A program made the position numbers and the translations under genes. From the NCBI GenBank assembly GCA_037783415.1, contig JAZGTN010000015.1, positions 4,227,001 through 4,291,000 on the forward strand: DNA of 64,000 nt. The letters are read 5' to 3'. How positions within the stretch are numbered: the first letter of the stretch is position 1; each line of letters opens with the position of its first letter. The DNA is from Leptasterias polaris. Lineage: Eukaryota; Echinodermata; Asteroidea; Forcipulatida; Asteriidae. Of this stretch, positions 40,240 through 52,723 are shown piece by piece. The notes under the pieces are model-generated. The model saw nothing but the letters and a program-made list of their open reading frames with translations. It was not told the DNA's origin and ran no database searches.

Positions 40240-42690
40240 GTATTTGTCTTTGTGAGACTAAAGAGACTAGAGTAATACTTTTTGTGTGACTCTAAGAGAC
40301 TGGAGTATAATTAGTCTTTGTGTGACTCAAAGAGACAGAGTAATACACTTTGTGAAACTCAAATAGACTTGAGTAATAGTCTTTGTGTGATTCAAAAAGA
40401 CTTGAGTATTAGTCTTTGTGTGACTCAAAGAGACTGGAGTATTAGTCTTTGTGTGAGTCAAAGAGACTTGAGTATTAGTCTTTGTGTGACTCAAAGAGAC
40501 TGGAGTATTAGTCTTTGTGTGACTAAAAAGACTTGAGTACTAGTCTTTGTGTGTGACTCAAAGAGACTGGAGTATTAGTCTTTGTGTGACTCAAAGAGAC
40601 TAGAGCATTAGTCTTTGTGTGACTCAAAGAGATTTGAGTATTAGTCTTTGCGTGACTCAAAGAGACTTGAGTAGTAGTCTTTGTGTGACTCAAAGAGACT
40701 TGAGTATTAGTCTTTGTGTGACCCAAAGAGACTGGAGTATTAGTCTTTGTGTGACTCAAAGAGACTTGAGTATTAGTCTTTGCGTGACTCAAAGAGACTT
40801 GAGTAGTAGTCTTTGTGTGACTCAAAGAGACTTGAGTATTAGTCTTTGTGTGACCCAAAGAGACTTGAGTATTAGTCTCTGTGTGACTCAAAGAGACTTG
40901 AGTATTAGTCTTTGTATGACTCAAAGAGACTTGAGTATTAGTCTTTGTATGACTCAAAGAGACTTGAGTATTAGTCTTTGTGTGACTCAAAGAGACTTGA
41001 GTATTAGTCTTTGTGTGACTCAAAGAGACTTGAGTAGTAGTCTTTGTGTGACTCAAAGAGACTTGAGTATTAGTCTTTGTGTGACCCAAAGAGACTGGAG
41101 TATTAGTCTTTGTGTGACTCGAGACTTGAGTAGTAGTCTTTGTGTGACTCAAAGAGACTCGAGTATTAGTCTTTGTGTGACTCAAAGAGACTTGAGTAGT
41201 AGTCTTTGTGTGACTCAATGAGACTTGAGTAGTAGTCTTTGTATGACCCAAAGAGACTTGAGTATTAGTCATTGTGTGACTCAAAGAGACTTGAGTATTA
41301 GTCTTTGTATGACCCAAAGAGACTGGAGTATTAGTCTTTGTGTGACTCAAAGAGACTCGAGTATAGTCTTTGTGTGACTCAAAGAGACTGGAGTATTAGT
41401 CTTTGTGTGACTCAAAGATACTTGAGTATTAGTCTTTGTGTGACTCAAAGAGACTATAGAGTATTAGTCTTTGTGTGAGTCAAAGAGACTTGAGTACTAG
41501 TCTTTGTGTGACTCAAAGAGACTTGAGCATTAGTCTTTGTGTGACTCAAAGAGACTTGAGTATTAGTCTTTGTGTGACTCAAAGAGACTTGAGTATTAGT
41601 CTTTGTGTGACTCAAAGAGACTAGAGCATTAGTCTTTGTGTGACTCAAAGAGACTTGAGTATTAGTCTTTGCGTGACTCAAAGAGACTTGAGTAGTAGTC
41701 TTTGTGTGACTCAAAGAGACTTGAGTATTAGTCTTTGTGTGACCCAAAGAGACTGGAGTATTAGTCTTTGTGTGACTCAAAGAGACTTGAGTATTAGTCT
41801 TTGTATGACTCAAAGAGACTTGAGTATTAGTCTTTGTGTGAGTCAAAGAGACTTGAGTATTAGTCTTTGTATGACTCAAAGAGACTTGAGTATTAGTCTT
41901 TGTGTGACTCAAAGAGACTTGAGTAGTAGTCTTTGTGTGACTCAAAGAGACTTGAGTATTAGTCTTTGTGTGACCCAAAGAGACTGGAGTATTAGTCTTT
42001 GTGTGACTCAAAGAGACTTGAGTAGTAGTCTTTGTGTGACTCAAAGAGACTTGAGTAGTAGTCTTTGTGTGACTCAAAGAGACTCGAGTATTAGTCTTTG
42101 TGTGACTCAAAGAGACTTGAGTAGTAGTCTTTGTGTGACTCAAAGAGACTTGAGTAGTAGTCTTTGTATGACCCAAAGAGACTTGAGTATTAGTCTTTGT
42201 GTGACTCAAAGAGACTTGAGTATTAGTCTTTGTATGACCCAAAGAGACTGGAGTATTAGTCTTTGTGTGACTCAAAGAGACTCGAGTATAGTCTTTGTGT
42301 GACTCAAAGAGACTGGAGTATTAGTCTTTGTGTGACTCAAAGATACTTGAGTATTAGTCTTTGTGTGACTCAAAGAGACTATAGAGTATTAGTCTTTGTG
42401 TGAGTCAAAGAGACTTGAGTACTAGTCTTTGTGTGACTCAAAGAGACTTGAGCATTAGTCTTTGTGTGACTCAAAGAGACTTGAGTATTAGTCTTTGTGT
42501 GACTCAAAGAGACTTGAGTATTAGTCTTTGTGTGACTCAAAGAGACTTGAGTACATGTCTTGTGGTGACTCAAAGAGACTAGAGTACTAGTTTTTGTGTG
42601 ACTTAAAGAGACTGGAGTAGTATTTGTTTGTGAGACTCAAAGAGACTTGGCTGTTAAACTTTGAGTGACTAATTGAGTATTAGTCTCTAT
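40240..42690 (+). repeat. 33-bp minisatellite, ~73 units, with higher-order structure
   Basis: Unit TAGTCTTTGTGTGACTCAAA then GAGACTTGAGTAT. Because 33 is a multiple of 3, long open frames arise on both strands (11-residue repeats such as TQRDLSISLCV and SHTKTNTQVSL). Edge units are diverged and of uneven length; the centre is homogeneous. Rare variants recur in two superblocks: CTCGAGTATAGTC at 41356 and 42281, and GACTATAGAG at 41452 and 42377, both 925 bp apart (28 units). Each unit holds TGACTCA and near-palindromic arms AGTCTTTG/CAAAGAGACT. Confidence 0.97.
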
Positions 42691-43957
42691 ATGCCAGTGT
42701 TTTCAATGCTGAGTAGGTTGATTTTTCCACACCCGTAACCTGTACGAAACAAAACAGAATAGTTCACTTGTCTTTTAAATTTAACGCCTGGCAGTTTATG
42801 CATCACACTATGTTCTGGAAGGTCAGCGGATGCAAGTGCATCGAGTGAAATATTTTCATATTTTATAGATTCGTGTACGAAATTTTCATATTTTTAGTGA
42901 GTGCAGTTAATGGTAAGCCCTATGTATCGATTTTATCCAGTGGCAAGAACTGCATATCCTTTTGGTTTGTGAGCAGTTTGTCTTTGCTAATTTTTGGTTC
43001 CTGTTAATTATTTGAACGCTTTAACACAGCGTAGTGTTGTCTCCAAAAATATTTGGACTTTGGACATAATTCTCAGCAGAACAACAGCAAAGTTGTCATA
43101 CATAACCTATACACAGAGCATTTTCTTCATCAGTTATATTTTATTACATGTTTTGAGTCAACCTGCATGTACACTGTTATATAACCAGTGTCATCTTGCG
43201 CTTCACAACAGCTACCATAGCAACGTATATAGCTTACACTCATCTCCATCTTCCGCTAAAGTCTGGTGACTTGACATTATCGCAACCCTGACGTCTGCTA
43301 ACTAGATCTCATCTGCGAACAATTTACACGCAGTTCAAGCCACGGTCATCTATTTTAGCGTGAGGTTTCGAGACTTTTAATTTTTCCCCACTCATGAGTA
43401 CTCTATCTCTTGGAAAATGAGTGCATCACAAAATTGAATTTGGCATTTCTTCCTCTTTATTAGATCAATAGAGACGGCATTATAGGCATATCACTTTGTA
43501 AGTAATATCAACAAGTATACTTATTAGGGCATGGCGCAATTTCAGTTTGCAGACGTGTAATTTAGTCTCACTATCTCTGGGTGTGATTTACCCGAAATAT
43601 TTCTTTTCATGAACTGTAAGTGGGTAATTGCGAGCCGTGTCTTCTAAACATTTTGGCTAGTCTGCTGCATTGTCTGATGTTAGTACCCGTAAGTTAAATG
43701 TATCACAAAGGATTGACAAAGCTGACAAAATAGTTGCAGACAGTGTTCATACTTTGTGTGATCAAACATTTACATGAAATAACAAACCTGTGAAAACGTC
43801 AGTTTAATCCAATGTGTGAGTCAGGAGAAAAGTTGTGAAAGACCATGCAGTATTTAAACACACTGTCCTTAATTTGGGTTGCAACAACCGAATTCAGGTG
43901 TTGCGTTTTTAAGGTTTTCAGATACAGTTTTCTCGAACATGACTTAATTTCACTCAG

Positions 43958-44038
43958 TATGACTTGACTTGTAACTTTCAGCATTAACTTGTGACTTGAC
44001 TCGTAACTTTCAGCATTGACTTGTGACTTGACTTAGAC
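43958..44038 (+). repeat. 34-bp tandem repeat, ~2.4 units
   Basis: GACTTGACTYGTAACTTTCA followed by GCATTRACTTGT, repeated head to tail. Confidence 0.85.
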
Positions 44039-47032
44039 TTGCAAAAAATGATCTTGCTGCCAACTCTGGCAAACACCATCAACGCGTCTCCGTTTCCAAA
44101 ATGTTTCCTCAATTTGGATTTGTTCTTAGATATTAACAAAAGTCCGCAAACTATGGGGCTGTGACCCAAAGGTGTGTCGTGGAAAAAAAACAGGTGGCTC
44201 ACCAAACTTTGTCAGAAGCGGAAACATTTATCTGAAGTAGCTAGTAAGCACAACAAAGTTATGCTTTATACCAGAATAGCGTTACCAGCCAAAAATACCA
44301 TGTCACGTGTACCATATGTGAATGGTATCCTGCTCATTTTTGCTGAGTAGGAAATTGTTGAGCAATATTTTCTGCGAAATTTGACCCTGTTGTTAAGTCA
44401 TTGTGTCACGCGTGCTTTATCTGCTGCACGCTCAGTTTTTGCTATTTCCGGCTCCTATAACTTATATAAGTTATAATTATAAGCTGGCATACTGAAATCA
44501 CCCATTTTGTCGTTCACAAGCATGGCAGAAACTTTAAATCTGAAAAAGACCATAGTCTTTGAAGAATAGACCATAGTCTTTGAAGAATGTAATCACTTTT
44601 CTTGCATAAAGAAATCGTGAAAAAATAATCAAAAACTACCTCAATGCAATTTCTATGGTCTTCTGTTTAAAAGTGTGGAGCTAGGTTGTGTGAAGTGGGC
44701 GTGGCTTAACGATGAATTACGAGCTGCATGATTATAGCTATTAGGTCTCAAGAAGTAGATGAATGCGACAGGGCAAAAAATAGCTCTTAAAGCACACAAC
44801 ACCTAAATAGCGTGGGAATTAACTAAAAATGTTTTATTTCTTAGCTATTAGGCCTACACAATAGTGAATAAATATATCCACAGAAAATATGTAAAACGTG
44901 TGTTATCATTAGGCTGTGTAACTCGCGCGTAAATTCGCTATTTTTGTGAAGCTTGAATTTATATTCCTACTAGTCCCCGTTCATTGCTTTAACATGACTG
45001 TTGTGAAGAAAACAAAACCACGCACTTTCACGGGGCTTATCGTCAGAATACGCGAGAGACTACCGGTAATTCACAGTCCATTTGATTTTGTTATTATTTT
45101 TTTTAACAAATCGCAGACACAATGCTTCATTAGCCGACCCAAAAAGATCTGCAGCAGCGATGGAATGAAACAAAAGCGTGTTTATTTAATTCGTTGACGA
45201 CAGTATAATGGCATTGCCATTGGTTTTAATGATTAGCCACCGCGGTTTGTCGTGGATTCAACCAATCATCACCTCGAGTTTAATTTATCGATCGAATAAG
45301 ATTTTGCGCTAAACCTTTATTGCCGACGGCTCTTTCGTGATCTCAATTTAAAGCATTTAGTTTAGAATTTCTTAATTTCCTTAGAGTTGCCTCTTTTTGC
45401 TTTTATATAAGTGTTTCTGTTCTTAGATTTCTCGTTGTTAGTGATCAATCTCAAATGAAAGTTGATAACTTAATCGAATATAGATGTATGTAACATTATA
45501 ATGAGGCATCTTATTAAATTTCCAACTAACCTCTAGGACCATCAACTTTCAGCAAAAAAACCCACACAAAACCTCACCCCAAAACCCCCAAAGAGTTTGC
45601 TTAAAAATAGCACCCAATGTTCTCACCAGTCATCAGAATAAGAATTTGTTCTCGTTTTACTGTTTTTACTTTCATTCCAACACCTGTCAAATATTAATCT
45701 GAATGTCTAATCGCTGAAAGTGATTTGATTCAAAGAAAAATACATTCAAGAGTGCACAGCAAACCCATTATTATAGACGGATTGCTGGTTGCTAAATATC
45801 GGGTCCACCGAACCCCAACCCCCACCTCCCATCTCTCCTGCCCGTTGCTTATCCGTACAATATCAAGAGACAGGTCCCGATCGAGTATCCTGGACCGCAG
45901 ATTGACCATAATTGAATTTAACCCAGATGGATATACCTTTGATCGCCATGACACATAAATAATTGTTGCACTTTAATTGGTGACTTCGTTTCAATGTGGG
46001 TGTAAGATGCATACTATTATCAAAAGAGCATGACACTTTTGGCAAGTGAAACAAATATCAGAGAATGTTTTCTTAAAATGCTTTAAGCATTTACCAAAAA
46101 AAAAACATTAAAACGCCTGACAAAATTTTAAATTTTAACGGGGATATACAGTGTAGGCCTACTGACCAGCTGCCCACTGTTATCTATAGGGCTCGACATC
46201 TTCACTTGACTGCACACTAGAGGTCAGACAAGTACGGTGGGGGTCTTGTGTTTTTCAACACCTCACAGTGTAATATATTTAATATTACAGTAAAATATTT
46301 TGAGTCTGATAAATGCATTTTTCAACTCGGACTCGACGAATAGGCCATTCTTTCCGTCAATTTCATGTCATTCACAGTAAAATTCAAAATGATACACAGA
46401 GCTGCAAGACAAATAAGATCAATCTTCTCTTTTAGGAAAATAGTTTTATATAGGTTTCCCGGCCAGTTTCAGCACAAACAATTTCAGTTTCATTAACATG
46501 CTTCAAATTCACGCACGTTTCCCTAATTCATCCAACTAGTTTTTAATTATTTATTAAGCTACCATTGCATTCAATTTCTTTTTCGTGCACACATGATTTC
46601 GTTCTTCTTATTTAAGGCATTCAAGACTACATTTTAACCATTCTTCAGTTGAATTTCTACTGCCTATAAAGTTACAACACTAAATGAAATTGAATGGTTG
46701 ACCAGCCTCTTGCTGATGGCTTTTGCGAAATTGAATGCCCTTTGCGACCTAATGAATTTGAATGATCTTATTTGACCAGTGAATGCTAAGCTGTTCAACT
46801 TGAATTACTCCTTTTGACTGGTGAATGCTGATTCAAGTTTCAACGGATCATTCATTTTCACACGAAATTGAATGAACTGGATGTTAAATTGGATGAATTT
46901 TTGTTGAAATTGGCGGGAAAATCTATATTAAACTGTTTGTATACTAAATTTCCCCCAATTTTGATTATGGTCTTGTAAAGAAAATTTTAGTCTATGCAAA
47001 TTTTGAGCTACAGGCAGTGCGATATTGTGTGC

Positions 47033-47055
47033 CCCCCCCCCCCCCCCCCCCCCCC
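47033..47055 (+). repeat. Poly(C) run
   Basis: More than 20 consecutive C after GTGTG; length likely unreliable in the assembly. Confidence 0.95.
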
Positions 47056-47747
47056 ATTCGAGTCCTGATGACTGCAGTTAACGTGCAAAACCAACATGGA
47101 TACACACCAATAAAGAACAATTATCACCAGCGGAAGCAACTGTAACAATCTGCCCCATTACCTCATTATAATATTCCAACTCCATTGCCTTTTTGCTTCA
47201 TTGAATTACGAGGTCGATGGTGGATAATTGTGTTTACCATGGCAACCTTTGGTGGCTGATGAGCGTTAAAACGATTATCACATCGTTTGGAATATTGTTA
47301 TACAGACCCAATTAGCGCCAACAAATATTTGGCTGCATACAGACACACGTCACCAGATACAAAATGACCACCTTTATGACTAATTTCAAGAAGAGACAAT
47401 TGTTTAACTTAGTAAACATAATTAAGTGTTTGTTTACCACTCGTTAAATATAATTTATATTATAACATCAAACAATTGGTCCGGGGTTTCCGTATATAGA
47501 TTCAACATGATTTTTGTTTATTTTTATTTTTGTGTAATCCATCAAAACATAATTGATGGATGTCGACTAAAAGAACAAAAAAAAGAAAAGAAAAGAAAGA
47601 AGCTCAAAAAGAATTAAAACAGTAATAAAATGGCAGCCCCAACAATAAAACCGGTCACCTGTAAATATACAGGCCTACAAATCAATTAAACGGATTAGAA
47701 TCGCAAAATCACCCTGAATCTGTGTTCCGTGTGGCCTGACCCATTCT

Positions 47748-47775
47748 TGGGGGGGGGGGGGGGGGGGGGGGGGGG
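47748..47775 (+). repeat. Poly(G) run
   Basis: More than 25 consecutive G followed by AGGGGGGAGG. Creates proline-run frames on the minus strand that are not genes. Confidence 0.95.
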
Positions 47776-48661
47776 AGGGGGGAGGTGTAGCAAAACCCCA
47801 AAACAAAAGTACCCTGGCAGGGAAAGTCAATAGTGACAAAAATATCATTTCCAAAGTGGTTGAATATCTGGTTCGCAAAGCCACTCGGACAATAAAACAA
47901 ACCCTCCCACAGGAGGGATGTGCATTGACCACGCATCAAGCCCAGCCGCGGGCAGCTAAGTTAACACCAAAATAATGCAAACCAACAATGATTTATGACA
48001 AAGAAATATATAATAAAAACAAAAAACACAAGTTGATTCCTATTTTGTCAACATTGCTTATGATTATTTCAGACTGACAAATTTCTCTGGAAAATTAGTC
48101 CTTGTATACCGGGTACACTTCATAATCAGTGTAGACTTGTGGACAAGTCGTTAAATGTCTGTCGCGGTGATAGCGGAACGGCTTTCTCGCAATATTCCGC
48201 GAGAGGGCTGCATGCTCTGTGCGAGATTACTGCTCTCAAGACTGGTCACATTTACCGACTTGTGAAACCCGCTGGCGGTTTGTGCATGGCCTATGGCCAC
48301 TTCAGCCGATTTCGTACGGACGCATCTGATTGGTCAATTTCGTTATATCTATGAATATTCAAACTGTAGATGAATATTAAACATCAAATCCTGTACTGGA
48401 TGGAGTTTTATGTTGCTTTGATGCTTTGATCATGCACGATCAACCAAACACTGAGTGGTGAGAGAGTGATTGTGTTCATGAATATTTTGACACAAGAAAA
48501 TACGTATTCAAATTATGGGTACAACTTCACTAAAACTTGTAAATAATTACACACAATCGAACGTAAGATTTAATTTCAGAGAGTCCGAGCAACGGAAGCG
48601 TGTTTGACAGTGTACAGCGTGTGGGGAGACGTACGTAACACACGGGGCAAATCGTGTAGCT

Positions 48662-49405
48662 GCATGCTACTCCTAGAACTATGAAGTTCATTCCGCTATC
48701 GTCTCCATTACCCTCATAGAGTGACATGTACAAAATCCTATTCGAAACTTTTTTCCCTTCACGTTTCTGCACCTACAGTTAATTTCCCAAACCGGATTAC
48801 GCCAAAATTAGGCTCTATGTGTTCCTTATACTCTCATCGAGGTCGGGTTGGGTCCAGAAAATCCACTCCGCAAAACAAAAGTTGCAAAAAGTGATAAATT
48901 CTCACCGTTTTCAGAATCCTCGCCTTCCGTTAACAAAATGGCCGCCGTTGAAATTTTTGAGCTGGTAATGCTGCGTGCTACGCTGGTAACAAATCCAACG
49001 GTTCACGTATACAATCTAGGCGCAATGCTGGTCCACAACAACCAATGTTCTGTATACGTGAATCGTTGATAATCGTTACCAGCGTAGCACGCAGCATTAC
49101 CAGCTCAAAAATTTCAACGGCGGCCATTTTGTTAACGGAAGGCGAGGATTCTGAAAACGGTGAGAATTTATCACTTTTTGCAACTTTTGTTTTGCGGAGT
49201 GGATTTTCTGGACCCAACCCGACCTCGATGAGAGTATAAGGAACACATAGAGCCTAATTTTGGCGTGATCCGGTTTGGGAAATTAACTGTAGGTGCAGAA
49301 ACGTGAAGGGAAAAAAGTTTCGAATAGGATTTTGTACATGTCACTCTATGAGGGTAATGGAGACGATAGCGGAATGAACCTCATAGTTCTAGGAGTAGCT
49401 GCATG
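48662..49405. repeat. 744-bp near-perfect palindrome (foldback)
   Basis: Arms 48662-48990 and 49075-49405 are inverted copies with only scattered changes, separated by 84 bp that itself holds a small inverted pair (TTCACGTATACA / TGTATACGTGAA). The same 48-codon frame (begins MGPENPLRKTKVAKSDKF, contains MAAVEIFELVMLRATLV) is open on the plus strand in one arm and on the minus strand in the other; this follows from the symmetry and is no proof of coding. Confidence 0.95.
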
Positions 49406-49984
49406 CATGCCATGACGCGCAGAGTTTCTCTCGGCGTGGCTCAGCACGACGGAAACCCCCTATACCCTAGCCATGCCAAGAGATAGCTGTACCTGGTGGA
49501 AGCTCATGAACATGGGAGGGGTAGGGAGCCAGACCACCAACTACCTTGTCATTGCGAGTTTGTTAGTCGCTGATCGAATCCGCTGTTTTAAAATCGTTAC
49601 GTTTCAATGTTCGGTGTACGTTCCTTCCCCCGATTTGGAAATTAAATAAGATTTATGTCAATAAATAGGAATACCACTCTTATATTGACGGTGCAATTAA
49701 GTTAAACAATTTGTGAGACAAAAACGAACCCCCCCCAAAAAAAAAAAAACACACACAAAAAACCAGAGCCCCTGAAGGAACAGGTGAAAAATAAATTACA
49801 AATTAAAATGTGAAAAATAAAAATCTCACTCTGAATTTTTTTCCATCTCTCGACACACAAAATTCCAACAAAGTCATTTCGTTTCCTCAAAATATTATTC
49901 AATCAAAATATTATAATTTTGTCACATAAAATTATATTTTTTTTAATTTGTAAACAAAGTTGTGTTTTTCTAGGTAGCAAAATA

Positions 49985-50410
49985 GATTTTTCCTAGAAAA
50001 TACGTTTTTGTTCCCTCGAACACGCCTTCTTTCCCCCAAAATACGATTTTGTTACCCAGAAATACGCGTTTGTTCCCTGAAAGATACGCATTCGTTTCCT
50101 CGAAATATGATTTTGTTCGCACAAAATATAATTTTGTTCGCTCAAAATATGCTTTCGTTCAATAAAAATGAATTTTTTCCACCGAAAGGAGATTTCTTTC
50201 CCTAAAAACAAGCTTTCGTTTCATCAAAATACGACTTTGAATTAGTTGCCCGAAATATACTTTCATTCGTCCGAAATATGCTTTCGTTCCCTAAATATAC
50301 GCTCCCGTTCCTTCGCAATGAGATTTTGTTCCCCAAAAATCCTCTTTCGTTCCCAAAAATTCCTCTTTCGTTCCCCAAAATTCCTCTTTCGTTCCGTTAA
50401 GATAGCTTTC
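49985..50410 (+). repeat. Degenerate ~22-bp minisatellite
   Basis: About 19 loose units of the type AAATACGMTTTTGTTCCCYC; the last three (CCTCTTTCGTTCCCMAAAAT) are almost identical. Open frames on both strands are compositional. Confidence 0.85.
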
Positions 50411-51221
50411 GAAGCCCTGAAGTCCAATCACACAAATTTGTTAAATTCTGTTGTGAGGGGCGACTATGAGAGGGGACGAGTTTGTTGTCAGGGGGCGACT
50501 TTGCTAGGGGCGAATTTGTAGTTGGTGACTTTGTACATGTTCTTTTTTTAAATTGGCGACTTTGCTAGGGGGCGAGTTGACTGGTTTCCGTGTCCGTTAT
50601 TTATACACACTTAATACACACAATCACTGTAGAACACATCGGGTTAAATGATTGGAGCGTATCAGTAACTATTATTTATTTTTATGAGGCAAAACACACA
50701 TATTAAACAATTATTATAATAATGCAGTTTAAGATAAGTTTACTTTATTTCTTTAGTTACTAAACTAATGAAGGAGTTAACACCCACAAAACACACCCAC
50801 AGATGTCTCAAGCTCAAGCATTTAGTACATTTACAGTAACTAAAATTAGTACTACCCTCAGATAAAATGGACTCGTCTTCATGATCGTCGCTACAGCAAC
50901 CGTAATGTACACTGTGTCCGTACATGAATAAATGAATATGTACCGCCGGCGGGTTTCACAAGTCGTTAATGACGAAGAGTCAGCAGCCAGCAACTTCGCG
51001 CGAGAGCAGTGATCTCGCGAGAGCATTCTTTATTAGGCTACAACACCACACGCGACTCGACTCACCGCGACCATCATTAACGACTTGTCAACAAGTCTTA
51101 TAAATCAGTGAGACTTCAGATTAGAACTTATCCCCAACAATCGACAACATACCGTGATAACACCGCGCACCTAGATAATTTCACTTGATTGGTTATACTC
51201 GCGTCACGTTTCAATCTTTAT

Positions 51222-51445
51222 TTTGCCATGTATAGATAGGTTGCAGTATGACGTAAATCGGCCATCTTTACGGGCAGTTTGGAACACACAGTCATGCGTT
51301 ACGCGTGAGAACGGCGTGCAACACGCGCACATTTCACAAAACTCACTGCACGATTGGTCAGTGAACAACGCGGCTGCGTTAATAATTAGAGCGCTTGACG
51401 CGCCTGCGTGCCAAAATGCAATTTGCCCGTAAAGATGGCGTCTAT
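51222..51445. mobile_element. ~220-bp MITE, copy 1
   Basis: TATAGATAGGTTGCAGTATG ACGTAAATCGGCCATCTTTACGGGCA at the left; TGCCCGTAAAGATGGCGTC at the right (inverted 16-bp core GCCATCTTTACGGGCA). About 90% identical to 55712-55912. Confidence 0.9.
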
Positions 51446-51769
51446 GCTCCAAAGTTTAATATAGGAGTCCCATATGGATAATTAATTGTTTAACATTGAG
51501 GGGGTTTAGAGTTTAATCTCAACATTCCTCTCCTATTGCTCCTGTTTCATATATGAATTTATATAAAATGCAATACCGGGAAAATTGTATTAGTGTACGT
51601 TTTACTATAGTACTTTTCAATGATCGGGCCCCTATGGCCTAAGGGCGAACTAAGGTTTTTGCGTTATACATTTTTTCAATATATTTGGTTTGCGGTAACA
51701 CCATGTGTATATCTACTTGCTAGGTAGATTTTGTTCTTTGAGAACTTGTCTTGCTTTTTATTATACTGC

Positions 51770-52000
51770 CGCGAAGTAGAATATTCGGAATTCGGGAGAC
51801 TTCTCAGTTCTGAAAAGAACTGTCCTGCTTATTAACTATAGGCCTACTACCAGGGCGGGAGGTAGGAAACCAGCCGGGACTACTACTTTCGCTATGTGGA
51901 TTGGGGGGACTTCTCGTTAATAACTACACTGCCGCGGAGTGAGTTCTTAATAGGTCTCAACGTTTCGACTAGCTTGCTCTAGTCATCGTCAGGAGACATT
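51770..52000 (+). repeat. ~230 bp dispersed repeat, copy 2
   Basis: Matches the reverse complement of 9380-9620 throughout; ends GGTCTCAACGTTTCGACTAG followed by CTCTAGTCATCGTCAGGAG. Family unknown. Confidence 0.88.
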
Positions 52001-52723
52001 TTTTCAACTTATCTGTCATATTTCCCTTAAATGCATGGTCATAAATTGGTTTCTGTCAACATAATGCTGATATAGGCATAATTATTAAGAAAGATACAAT
52101 AAAAGTCACCTGTGAAAGTTACAGTATCGAGAAAACAGCAACAAACTGTCACCAAGAACGTCGAATCCATCCACGTTTAGCGAAGTGACAGCGGGTACCA
52201 ACAGCATCTCTGATCACAGCATTCGCGAACGGACACCACGGAAATTTGAAAGTTCCAGTCAACCCTCAGAAATCTGAGGAACTATTCAGGCATGAATCGT
52301 TTTTCAGTTTCAATTGTTTTTGGGTAAAACATTTTCCAAACGATTACTTTAAAGGGAATTCTTTCTCAAAATAGTTTATACTATCAACAGCTACAGTGCT
52401 TCTTACCAAGTAAGTTTATGGCCATTAATTGTTGGAGTATTTACCAGTCTATGACACTAGGCCTACCTTTGAAACAGCACCAATCATTTGCAAAAGCAAG
52501 TATAGTTTGTATTTATATTTTGTGTTAAAAGAAAAACTGCTCACGTATTTTGTTGCTTTACAAAGTATCCCTTTCAAATATAAATTTTATCATTTCATCC
52601 CATGCCCTTAGCTTGATAATTTTACAAGTCACCTCTCTCTACAGAAAAAAAGACTTCGAAAAAATTCAAATCTTGCTTTTAACCGGTGTAAAAACATGTT
52701 GCTTTAAATTTTTGCTTTAAAGC

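Larger units (their letters stand above)
42691..48131. other. No supported gene; short repeats
   Basis: Contains a 34-bp duplication of CTTGTAACTTTCAGCATTAA-type units (43958-44038), a diverged GGGCC-type MITE (44240-44395), a 21-bp tandem pair GACCATAGTCTTTGAAGAAT at 44550-44589, a C run at 47033-47055 and a G run at 47748-47775. The remaining frames have no homology I recognise. Confidence 0.55.
48132..51097. mobile_element. ~3-kb foldback-type composite with ACTTGT ends
   Basis: Left arm: AGACTTGTGGACAAGTCG then TTAAATGTCTGTCGCGGTG (48132-48168). Right arm: its complement, CACCGCGACCATCATTAACG then ACTTGTCAACAAGTCT (51061-51097). A second inverted pair lies inside: CGACTTGTGAAACCCGCTGG (48261-48280) with its complement around 50944-50968. 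The two halves are the left and right arms of the family at 22044 and 36608. The centre carries a 744-bp palindrome, a 22-bp degenerate satellite and GGGGCGACTTTGCTAGGGG-type repeats (50455-50575). No transposase seen, so non-autonomous; independent insertions of two half-elements is the alternative. Confidence 0.7.

Noticed and set aside
40523..42302. 200-275-codon open frames on both strands
   Set aside because: They are a by-product of a 33-bp (11-codon) tandem unit with no stop in several frames; no conserved start, no splice sites, simultaneous on both strands.
40240..42690. CRISPR-like array
   Set aside because: No unique spacers: units are contiguous and the DNA is animal nuclear sequence.
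47675..47939. Proline-rich small protein on the minus strand
   Set aside because: The proline run is the poly(G) tract; no other support.
48848..49217. Real gene encoding MGPENPLRKTKVAKSDKF...
   Set aside because: The same frame on both strands is forced by the palindrome; kept only as a finding about possible captured sequence.
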